Source of the DNA: Myxococcales bacterium
GTDB taxonomy: Bacteria > Myxococcota > Polyangia > Polyangiales > Polyangiaceae
Length of the DNA: 11,824 nt
Assembly (NCBI GenBank): GCA_020430865.1
Contig: JAGQIY010000989.1
Coordinates: 1-11,824 of the forward strand
Direction: 5' to 3'
Under the pieces are notes generated by a model. It had not been told where the DNA came from. It searched no databases and saw nothing but the letters and a program-made list of their open reading frames with translations. The position numbers and the translations under genes are program-made. Shown piece after piece: positions 7,011 through 11,824 of this stretch (within the stretch, counting starts at the first letter, position 1; each line of letters opens with the position of its first letter).

Positions 7011-7964
7011 TCAGCGCTTGGCGAGCGACCTCTTCGCGGGCAAACCCTGCCCGAGTGCACGGCCGTCGACTTCGTCGCCAAAGGTACAGTTCTCGTCGTG
7101 GTACTTGGCGTCTGTATCCGCCAGGTTTCCCTTGCCGCGAGGATCTTTCGGGCGCTCGTGGCTGTTGATGAAAAGCGCTGCGTCCCAGGCCTCTTGATTG
7201 GTCAGGGTCCCGCCCTTGCCGTAGGGCATGTTCGCCTTGATGAAGCCTGCGGCGGTGTTGATGCGGTGCATGCCGGCGCCCCAGTTGTAGGAGTCAGGGC
7301 CCCAGAGCGGCGGAAACACGTAGCCGCCGCTACCCAGCTTGGTGCCCTGTCCATCAGCCCCGTGGCACAGCGCGCAGCTCGTCGCGTAGAGCGCCTTGCC
7401 GCGCTCGCGGCTGGGCTTCTGCGCCGGTTTGGGCAACGTCGGGTAGCCACGCCCCGGATAGTCAGCACCTTGGGAGATCCCCTTGGAGAGCCAAGCCATG
7501 TACGCCTGCAGATCCACGAGGATCGGATCGTTGGGCGGGGGAGCGTGTCCCTGTTTGCTCGCTGGCGCGTTCATCGAGTAGGTGAAGCAGCCGCGCAGGC
7601 GCTCATCCATCGTGTTCACGTGGCCGTTCTTCTTGCGGTACGCCGGGTACATGCCCCAAGCCGCCCAGAGCGGTCCCGAGTTGGCCTTGCGCCCATCGTC
7701 CAGGTGACAGTTGCGACAGCTGAGCCCGTTACCGACGAAGTCGCTCGCGAACCTGGGCGTCTCGCGAAAGATGGCTTCGCCGCGCCTCACGGATTCACCC
7801 TGGGGACCGCTCGGCACGGCGCTGCGAGGCGGCGAAGAGAAGTACTTGGACTCCGGCGCGCTCGAGCTGGACGTGTTCGCGGGTTCGCTGCTGGTCGCGG
7901 TGTCCCGAGCCGCCGGACTGCAGGCGAACGTGAGCGCGGAGAGCAAGGCAGCGCTGCGCTTCAT
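7011..7964 (-). CDS. tsdA: Diheme cytochrome c thiosulfate dehydrogenase / tetrathionate reductase, TsdA family
   Basis: TsdA joins two thiosulfate molecules into tetrathionate, or does the reverse, in the periplasm. The 317-residue protein has two heme c sites, CRNCH (residues 83-87) and CALCH (197-201). It has the family context: 'NGLSC', 'DDGRKANSGP', 'YPAYRKKNGHVNTMDERL' and 'PPLWGPDSYNWGAGM'. Cys126 in 'RLRGCF' sits where the family's unusual thiolate ligand of the active-site heme lies. Met246 in 'KANMPYG' is the expected ligand region of heme 2. The residue before that Met is Asn, as I recall for Campylobacter jejuni TsdA, rather than Lys as in Allochromatium vinosum. The N-terminus ends its hydrophobic core with 'LTFACSP' and continues with a Ser/Thr-rich linker to about residue 40, so it may be a lipoprotein, which would be atypical. 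A C-terminal tail of about 40 residues has an extra Cys293. The start overlaps the upstream cytochrome's stop as ATGA and has a strong ribosome site. Confidence 0.87.
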   Translation of the reverse strand: MKRSAALLSALTFACSPAARDTATSSEPANTSSSSAPESKYFSSPPRSAVPSGPQGESVRRGEAIFRETPRFASDFVGNGLSCRNCHLDDGRKANSGPLWAAWGMYPAYRKKNGHVNTMDERLRGCFTYSMNAPASKQGHAPPPNDPILVDLQAYMAWLSKGISQGADYPGRGYPTLPKPAQKPSRERGKALYATSCALCHGADGQGTKLGSGGYVFPPLWGPDSYNWGAGMHRINTAAGFIKANMPYGKGGTLTNQEAWDAALFINSHERPKDPRGKGNLADTDAKYHDENCTFGDEVDGRALGQGLPAKRSLAKR

Positions 7965-8644
7965 CGTGTCTCCTCGACCGGAAGCGAGGCGAAGTAGGCG
8001 GCTGCGGCTTGCATCTCGGCCTGGGTCATCTGCGCCGCGATCCCGCTCATCAGCTCCAGGGGTTCACCGCTACGCTCACCGCTCTTCCACTTCTGGAGTT
8101 GTTCTTCGACGTAGCGCGGGTGTTGCCCGGCCAGCGGGGGAAAGCTGGGCGCCACGCCGACCCCCGCGGGCCCATGACAGCTCTCGCAGGGCGGGATCTC
8201 GCGATCCCACGCGCCGTGCTCCGCGAGTTCCTTTCCGCGCGCAATCAAGCTGGCGTTCGCCACGGCGTTGTTCTTTGCTCTCAATGCCGAGTAGTACTCG
8301 CTCACCGCCGCACGTTCTTCGGGGGTGAGGGCAGCGGCCACTGGTGACATCAGGTCGTTCCTTCGCAGCTTGCCCTGGAAGTGCTTGATCTGCGTCTCCA
8401 GGTAGGCGGCGTCCTGACCCGCGAGGCGCGGGAAGTTGCTACCCGCCATACCCGCGCCGTCCTCCCCGTGGCAGGTCTTGCAGGCGACTGCACCTCTCTT
8501 GTTCCCCTCGTTCGCCAGCTTCTTGCCGAGCGCGAGTCGGTCTTCCTCGGCGTGAGCACGGCCCACCACCAGGGCCACCAGCGAGGCGAGCGCTCCCAGC
8601 GCAACCAGCTGGCGCCACCGTACGCGGGTTGGGGAGTGCGACAT
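7961..8644 (-). CDS. tsdB: Diheme cytochrome c4-like protein, probable TsdB electron partner of TsdA
   Basis: From ATG 8644 the protein has 227 residues with a signal peptide cleaved after 'RAHA' (residue ~32). It has two similar halves, each a class I cytochrome c domain: CKTCH (55-59) with distal ligand candidate Met99 in 'DLMSPVAAALT', and CESCH (153-157) with Met199 in 'ELMSGIAAQMT'. This two-domain layout, the length and the 'FPRLAGQ'/'FPPLAGQ' segments are typical of cytochrome c4. In several bacteria a c4-like TsdB is encoded next to TsdA and accepts its electrons. The overlap with tsdA here supports that role, though a general cytochrome c4 feeding an oxidase is the alternative. The reading frame stays open up to 9052, but the sequence before 8644 lacks any signal peptide and overlaps the opposing gene. 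GGAG lies only 2 bases before ATG 8644. ATG 8668 is an alternative start without a ribosome site. Confidence 0.82.
   Translation of the reverse strand: MSHSPTRVRWRQLVALGALASLVALVVGRAHAEEDRLALGKKLANEGNKRGAVACKTCHGEDGAGMAGSNFPRLAGQDAAYLETQIKHFQGKLRRNDLMSPVAAALTPEERAAVSEYYSALRAKNNAVANASLIARGKELAEHGAWDREIPPCESCHGPAGVGVAPSFPPLAGQHPRYVEEQLQKWKSGERSGEPLELMSGIAAQMTQAEMQAAAAYFASLPVEETR
7969..7975 (-). promoter_or_regulatory. Ribosome binding site GAGGAGA of tsdA, inside the end of the upstream cytochrome gene
   Basis: On the - strand GAGGAGA lies 4 bases before ATG 7964, within the last codons of the c4-type cytochrome gene. It fixes the tsdA start and allows independent as well as coupled initiation. 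Confidence 0.7.
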
Positions 8645-8673
8645 ATCTCCGCAGAGTGCAACCTGCATACCAG

Positions 8674-8684
8674 GGGAAAATCCC
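8674..8684. promoter_or_regulatory. Small palindrome GGGA-AAA-TCCC upstream of tsdB
   Basis: A perfect 4-bp-arm inverted repeat around a 3-base A-rich centre lies 30 bases before the tsdB start at 8644, inside the expected promoter or leader. It is a candidate operator only; an element this short can occur by chance. Confidence 0.25.
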
Positions 8685-8744
8685 GTACAAATGGCGCGAA
8701 CGTGGAGGGTTTGCGACGAGTTGCAACACGGACCTCGAGAGCGT

Positions 8745-8761
8745 GAAACGCTACGAAACGC
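8745..8761. promoter_or_regulatory. Direct repeat GAAACGC-TAC-GAAACGC in the divergent region
   Basis: Two identical 7-base copies (8745-8751 and 8755-8761) repeat with a 10-base period, close to one helical turn. They therefore face the same side of the DNA, as direct-repeat activator sites do. They lie about 101 bases upstream of tsdB and 111 bases upstream of the lipoprotein gene. No regulator gene in this window can be assigned to them. Confidence 0.35.
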
Positions 8762-8871
8762 CCCACTGGACGCCCGGGCGACCAGACGCTGCGCCTCCCC
8801 CCCAAGATCCACACGGAAAGCACTTCGCGAGACGGCTTCGGTGCGCTGGGGTTCCTGATATCCTGCGCCCC

Positions 8872-9735
8872 ATGTCGTTCCCAAAGCTGTCTCTGGTCCT
8901 CTGTCTCTCGGCCTCCGCCGCCCTGGGCGCCTGCAACAACACGACGCCGCCCAGCACTCAGCCCAGCGCCGAGACGAGGACCACCGCGAGCGCGAGCCCG
9001 GAACCCAGCGCGTCGGCCACCGCAGACGCGCCGATGCCGGCCGCAGGTCCAAAGGTGACCGACACGCTGGAGACGTCAGCGGGCAAGGTCACCTTCACGC
9101 CCATCTACCACGGCACGCTTGCCATCGGCTTCCAGGGCAAGACGATCGTCGTCGACCCCTACTCCTCTGCGCCGAAGGGCTGGCTACCGAAGGCAGATCT
9201 CGTGCTGATCACCGACATCCATCCCGACCACTACGACCCGAAGGCCATCGAGGAGGTGAAGCAGGACGGCACGATCTTCGTCGCTCCCAAGGTCGTGACG
9301 GACAAGCTCGAAGGCGCCAAGACCCTCGCCAACGGCGAGGAGACGAAAGCGCTGGGCATCGGAATCCGCGCGGTACCGATGTACAACCTCAAGCGTGGAC
9401 CCGCCGAGGGCAAGCTCTACCACGACAAGGGGCGCGGCAACGGCTACATCCTCAGCTTCGGGGACAAGCGCGTCTACCTCTCCGGCGACACGGCGTGCAC
9501 CGACGAGATGAAGGCGCTGAAAGACATCGACCTGGCGTTCGTGTGCATGAACCTGCCCTACACCATGCCGCCGGAAGAAGCCGCTGAGTGCATCAAGGTG
9601 TTCAAGCCAAAGATCATCATCCCCTACCACTATCGGGGCAGCGATCTCTCCAAGCTCGAGACAGCGTTGAAGGACACCGAGGGAGTCAAGCTCGAGAAGC
9701 GCGACTTCTATCCGGGCGGAGAAGAGAAGAAGTAG
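8872..9735 (+). CDS. Lipoprotein with UlaG-like metallo-beta-lactamase-fold hydrolase domain
   Basis: The 287-residue protein begins with a signal peptide ending in a textbook lipobox, LGAC with Cys21. A Thr/Ser/Ala/Pro-rich linker of about 40 residues follows, then a metal-dependent hydrolase domain from about residue 70. Visible ligands are the 'HPDHYD' motif (His117, Asp119, His120, Asp122), probably His184 in 'LYHDKGRGNGY', Asp206 in 'YLSGDT' and His253 in 'IIPYHYRGSD'. The domain matches the UlaG-like, Lactamase_B_3 group of the superfamily. That group includes a cytosolic lactonase and nucleases or phosphodiesterases, so the substrate is open. Membrane anchoring through a lipid and linker is unusual for that group and implies action in the periplasm or at the cell surface. 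An open frame runs upstream to 8629, but only ATG 8872 gives the lipobox. No ribosome site precedes it. The gene is divergent from tsdB and convergent with the next gene. Confidence 0.82.
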   Translation: MSFPKLSLVLCLSASAALGACNNTTPPSTQPSAETRTTASASPEPSASATADAPMPAAGPKVTDTLETSAGKVTFTPIYHGTLAIGFQGKTIVVDPYSSAPKGWLPKADLVLITDIHPDHYDPKAIEEVKQDGTIFVAPKVVTDKLEGAKTLANGEETKALGIGIRAVPMYNLKRGPAEGKLYHDKGRGNGYILSFGDKRVYLSGDTACTDEMKALKDIDLAFVCMNLPYTMPPEEAAECIKVFKPKIIIPYHYRGSDLSKLETALKDTEGVKLEKRDFYPGGEEKK

Positions 9736-9805
9736 CGGGGCTCAGTCACCCACTTCCAGCTCGAGAGGCTTCTCCGCCAGTCTCTGCAGCAAGGATTCAA
9801 CGCCT

Positions 9806-10672
9806 TCAGAGCACGACGTCGAGCATCTGCAGCTTGGTCAGGTGGCGCTCCAGGGCAGTCGCGTAGTCGTCGATCAGCGGGTCCAGATCGACGGTGACCT
9901 CGGTCTGGTTGGCGGTGTCGACGGTACCGCTCAGGGGCAGCTCGACTCCAGAAGCCACCAGCACCCCCGTCCACGAGTCGCCGGAGTCGAGCTGGTTCTC
10001 CGTGCAGCTCAGGATCAGTCGCTCGTTGCTGATCGCCTTGACCTTGCGCAGACTGCCGTCGTCGAGGCGGACGCGGGTCTCGAGGGCGTTGCTCGGCTCG
10101 ACCACGTAGTGCCCCTTCTTGTTCTGCTCGATCAACGCGTCCAGCTCCTCGAAGAGCTGATCGTGCAGTGGCGTGTCGTCGCTCTCGAGCAATGCCTCAC
10201 GCATCCGCTTCATGGCTTTCTGCGTGGTAATCAGGTTGGAGCGCATCTCCTCCAACCTACGCTGGTCGCGGCGCACCTTCGACGCCACCACTCGCAGCAG
10301 GTTGTGGTGAAACGGGAACGCGATGTCGCCGTGCGCTTCGAAGAACTGCATCAGCTTGTCGAAGCTCGCGCCGAGCAGGGTGACCTCCGTCTTCGCCACC
10401 GCGGTCATGCTGCGCTTGGTCTGGGTCACTGCTCCGAGCTCTCCGAGGGGCGCCACCGGCTCGAGCACGAAGACCTCCGCCTCGCCGTCGAGCAACGAGA
10501 CGCGACCCTCGACCAACAGGTCGAAGCGCTCCGACACCTTGCCAGCGCGGAATGCCACCTCTCCGGGTTGCAGCCGCCGCTCGCTGAGCGCACCGATCAG
10601 CTCACCCAGGTGAGCCTCGGTCATGTCAGCGAACAGAGGGATGCTGCGCAGATCGGCGGGGGACACACTCAT
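9806..10672 (-). CDS. Cyclic-nucleotide-binding-domain protein with coiled coil and unidentified C-terminal domain
   Basis: The 288-residue cytosolic protein (no signal peptide) starts with a CRP/FNR-type cNMP-binding domain, residues ~1-125: 'IPLFADMTEAHLGELI', 'FRAGKVSERFDLLVEGRVSLL' and a phosphate-binding cassette 'GELGAVTQTKRSMTAVA' that keeps the Glu and Arg expected for ligand binding. Residues ~130-185 are charged and helical, probably a coiled coil. Residues ~188-288 form an alpha/beta C-terminal region ('VRLDDGSLRKVKAISNERLIL'). It has beta-barrel-like character reminiscent of PilZ domains but lacks their RxxxR and D/NxSxxG motifs. There is no helix-turn-helix, so it is not a CRP-like transcription factor. 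It probably converts a nucleotide signal into a protein-protein contact. The gene is divergent from secA and convergent with the lipoprotein gene; the 70 bases between the two stops (9736-9805) show no strong terminator hairpin. The ribosome site fixes the start. Confidence 0.82.
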   Translation of the reverse strand: MSVSPADLRSIPLFADMTEAHLGELIGALSERRLQPGEVAFRAGKVSERFDLLVEGRVSLLDGEAEVFVLEPVAPLGELGAVTQTKRSMTAVAKTEVTLLGASFDKLMQFFEAHGDIAFPFHHNLLRVVASKVRRDQRRLEEMRSNLITTQKAMKRMREALLESDDTPLHDQLFEELDALIEQNKKGHYVVEPSNALETRVRLDDGSLRKVKAISNERLILSCTENQLDSGDSWTGVLVASGVELPLSGTVDTANQTEVTVDLDPLIDDYATALERHLTKLQMLDVVL

Positions 10673-10678
10673 CAGGGA

Positions 10679-10684
10679 CTCCTT
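10679..10684 (-). promoter_or_regulatory. Ribosome binding site AAGGAG of the cNMP-binding-domain gene
   Basis: On the - strand AAGGAG ends 6 bases before ATG 10672, near-ideal spacing and sequence. It excludes the internal ATG at 10624 as the main start. Confidence 0.75.
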
Positions 10685-10710
10685 CGCTCGCTTGGGTGGG
10701 GCGCGGCACG

Positions 10711-10721
10711 ACCGCAGCGGT
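10711..10721. promoter_or_regulatory. Palindrome ACCGC-A-GCGGT upstream of the cNMP-domain gene
   Basis: A perfect 5-bp-arm inverted repeat around a single A lies about 39 bases before the cNMP-domain gene's start codon, where a repressor or the gene's own leader would be. The role is unknown, and chance is plausible in GC-rich DNA. Confidence 0.25.
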
Positions 10722-10973
10722 GCGAGCGGACGGATAGCCTACCCGAGCGCTCGGCTGTCGCGGCCCTTAGTTCCATCCCGTCGCCCGGCGAGGTTGGCAG
10801 TGCTCTCTCGCCCCCGAAGAACCCATCCGCGCCGTGGGAAGATGCTCCCGTGGCCGTGGGCGGGCTCGCCTCCGATCCGGCTAAGTCCAACGAATCCGTA
10901 TCTTTTTCCGGGTTTGGGGGTGAGGAGCAGCGCAGCCATCACCCGAGTGCTCCGCCAGGGTGCTCAGAAACCG

Positions 10974-11001
10974 CATGCGGCGGGCTCCCGCCCCTGGCAT
11001 G
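10974..11001. promoter_or_regulatory. GC-rich bulged hairpin in the secA upstream region
   Basis: CATGC (10974-10978) pairs with GCATG (10997-11001). Directly inside it, GGCGG pairs with CCGCC across a GCTC loop, and there is a 4-base bulge on the right arm. The total is about ten base pairs, almost all G-C. No T-run follows on either strand. It lies about 175 bases before secA ATG and could be a leader structure if transcription starts upstream of it. Confidence 0.35.
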
Positions 11002-11176
11002 GCTCGGCCGCTGGTACTAGCTTGAGCGCCTTAAATGGCCGAAGTCGGATTGGCCACCACGAAGCGAGAGCGAGCCCACACCCCGCTCCGCTTCTGCGTC
11101 AAGAGCACTCGACCGAGCAAGCCGCTTGGTCTCGAGCGCTTCGGCGATTAGAGAGCGACCAAACAGAGAGAACGCG

Positions 11177-11824
11177 ATGCTGACCTGGGTAGCCAAGAAG
11201 TTGTTCGGCACGGCCAACGACCGTGCCATCAAGAAGAGTCGTCCCAAGGTGGACCTCATCAACGCCATGGAGCCGGCGCTCAAGAAGCTGAGCGACGCCG
11301 AGCTGAAGGCCAAGACCGCCGAGTTCAAGGAGAAGCTCGACAACGGGGCCAGCCTCGACGACCTCCTGGTCGAAGCGTTCGCGGTGTGTCGCGAGGGCGG
11401 GCGGCGAGTGCTCAACATGCGGCACTACGACGTCCAGTTGATGGGCGGCATGGTGCTGCACAACGGGTCCATCGCCGAAATGAAGACCGGCGAAGGAAAG
11501 ACGCTGGTGGCGACGCTGCCCGTCTACCTCAACGCCCTCGAGGGCAAGGGCGTGCACCTGATCACGGTGAACGACTACCTGGCGACTCGTGACGCCGAGT
11601 GGATGGGCCGGCTCTACAACTTCCTTGGGCTGTCGATCGGCACCATCGTCAACAACCAGAGCGACCGCGAGAAGCGCGACGCCTACAAGCGCGACATCTG
11701 CTACGGCCAGAACAACGAGTTCGGGTTCGACTACCTGCGCGACAACATGAAGTTCTCCGCGCTGGATTACGCCCAGCGCAAGCTCAACTTCGCCATCGTC
11801 GATGAGGTCGACTCCATCCTGATC
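11177..11824 (+). CDS. secA: Preprotein translocase ATPase SecA, N-terminal 216 codons (runs off the window)
   Basis: SecA is the ATPase that drives proteins through the SecYEG channel. The frame from ATG 11177 is open to the window end without a stop. Landmarks of nucleotide-binding domain 1 are all present: the start '[16 protein letters not shown]', 'LRxM'-region equivalent '[18 protein letters not shown]' (residues 78-95), Walker A in '[15 protein letters not shown]' (101-115), '[15 protein letters not shown]' (130-144), 'DYLRDNM' (185-191) and Walker B 'VDEVDSIL' (208-215). Only about a quarter of a normal SecA (roughly 900 residues) is inside the window. The ribosome site is weak (GAGAG a few bases upstream). 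It is divergent from the cNMP-domain gene across a 504-base gap, with no operon partner visible. Given its many exported neighbours the location is unremarkable, as secA is housekeeping. Confidence 0.97.
   Translation, partial: MLTWVAKKLFGTANDRAIKKSRPKVDLINAMEPALKKLSDAELKAKTAEFKEKLDNGASLDDLLVEAFAVCREGGRRVLNMRHYDVQLMGGMVLHNGSIAEMKTGEGKTLVATLPVYLNALEGKGVHLITVNDYLATRDAEWMGRLYNFLGLSIGTIVNNQSDREKRDAYKRDICYGQNNEFGFDYLRDNMKFSALDYAQRKLNFAIVDEVDSILI

Larger units (their letters stand above)
8645..8871. promoter_or_regulatory. Divergent promoter region between tsdB and the metallo-hydrolase lipoprotein gene
   Basis: These 227 bases must hold the promoters of the leftward tsdB-tsdA-porin set and of the rightward lipoprotein gene. 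No strong sigma-70 pair is visible. On the + strand TATCCT (8859-8864) could be a -10 box only 7 bases before ATG 8872. Two short symmetrical elements, listed separately, are candidate regulator sites. Confidence 0.45.
10673..11176. other. 504-base gene-free divergent region between the cNMP-domain gene and secA
   Basis: No open frame here looks like a real protein: the candidate frames are low-complexity and Arg/Ser/Pro-rich, and they run into the neighbouring genes. The stretch must hold both divergent promoters. I see a short palindrome (10711-10721), a T-run (10902-10906), a GC-rich hairpin (10974-11001) and an AT-rich spot TTAAAT (11031-11036), but no confident -35/-10 pair. The 140-base stretch before secA contains no clear gene. 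No tRNA or known small-RNA fold was recognised. Confidence 0.6.

Noticed and set aside
8629..8871. N-terminal extension of the metallo-hydrolase to 8629
   Set aside because: It would bury the perfect lipobox signal peptide at residue ~100 and overlap the tsdB start; ATG 8872 is clearly better.
8645..9052. N-terminal extension of the c4-type cytochrome up to 9052
   Set aside because: The extra 136 residues have no domain and would put the signal peptide in the middle of the protein. They also overlap the opposing lipoprotein gene's start and lipobox. ATG 8644 gives a standard exported cytochrome.
9736..9805. Intrinsic terminator between the convergent lipoprotein and cNMP-domain genes
   Set aside because: Only 4-bp chance stems were found, with no T-run on either strand.
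9806..10672. CRP/FNR-family transcription factor call for the cNMP-domain gene
   Set aside because: No helix-turn-helix follows the nucleotide-binding domain; the C-terminal half is a coiled coil plus a beta-rich region.
10974..11001. Small structural RNA gene (signal recognition particle RNA or tRNA) before secA
   Set aside because: The hairpin lacks the conserved tetraloop region of SRP RNA, and there is no cloverleaf or CCA end; it is kept only as a bulged hairpin.
9842..11020. 392-codon + strand frame opposite the cNMP-domain gene
   Set aside because: It runs antisense through the whole of a well-supported gene and then through non-coding sequence. Its composition is low-complexity and it has no recognisable motif.
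10623..11183. 186-codon + strand frame covering the gap before secA
   Set aside because: It is Arg/Ser/Pro-rich without motifs, starts inside the opposite gene, and overlaps the secA start in another frame. It looks like a chance open frame in GC-rich DNA.

Overview
The window comes from a high-GC Gram-negative bacterium, most likely a myxobacterium of the phylum Myxococcota (Polyangiales-like). This is inferred from three things: the GC-rich third codon positions, very large cysteine-rich lipoprotein-like proteins built from 'CTPG' repeats (a style common in that group), and a gene mix of lipoproteins, c-type cytochromes and an outer-membrane porin. No tRNA, rRNA, insertion sequence, integrase, CRISPR array or phage gene was seen, so the region looks chromosomal.

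Left part (1-5644, + strand). After the tail of an unidentified beta-strand-rich protein (1-231) come two large tandem paralogues (375-3122 and 3119-5644). They overlap by 4 bases (ATGA) and are probably translationally coupled. Each has an export signal, a cysteine-rich head, exactly twelve six-cysteine repeats of about 45 residues, and a cysteine-poor C-terminal domain that looks like a concanavalin/LamG-type beta sandwich. I know of no assigned function. A fibre-like, disulfide-stabilised surface stalk carrying a binding domain is my inference. In the second protein the spacing between the last two cysteines alternates 6/4 over ten successive repeats, so its true unit is a double repeat.

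Middle part (5641-8644, - strand). Three genes are read leftwards: a cytochrome c4-like diheme protein (TsdB-like), a diheme thiosulfate dehydrogenase/tetrathionate reductase (TsdA), and an OprO/P-type outer-membrane porin. The first two overlap by ATGA, and the porin follows after 53 bases that contain a 6-bp-stem hairpin. Together they suggest a periplasmic thiosulfate/tetrathionate electron-transfer module with a possible uptake channel. The porin stop overlaps the stop of the cysteine-rich pair tail to tail.

Right part (8645-11824). A 227-base divergent region separates tsdB from a lipoprotein with an UlaG-like metallo-beta-lactamase fold (8872-9735, +). It converges on a cyclic-nucleotide-binding-domain protein that has no DNA-binding domain (9806-10672, -). 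A 504-base gene-free stretch then separates that gene from divergently read secA, whose first 216 codons end the window (11177-11824, +).
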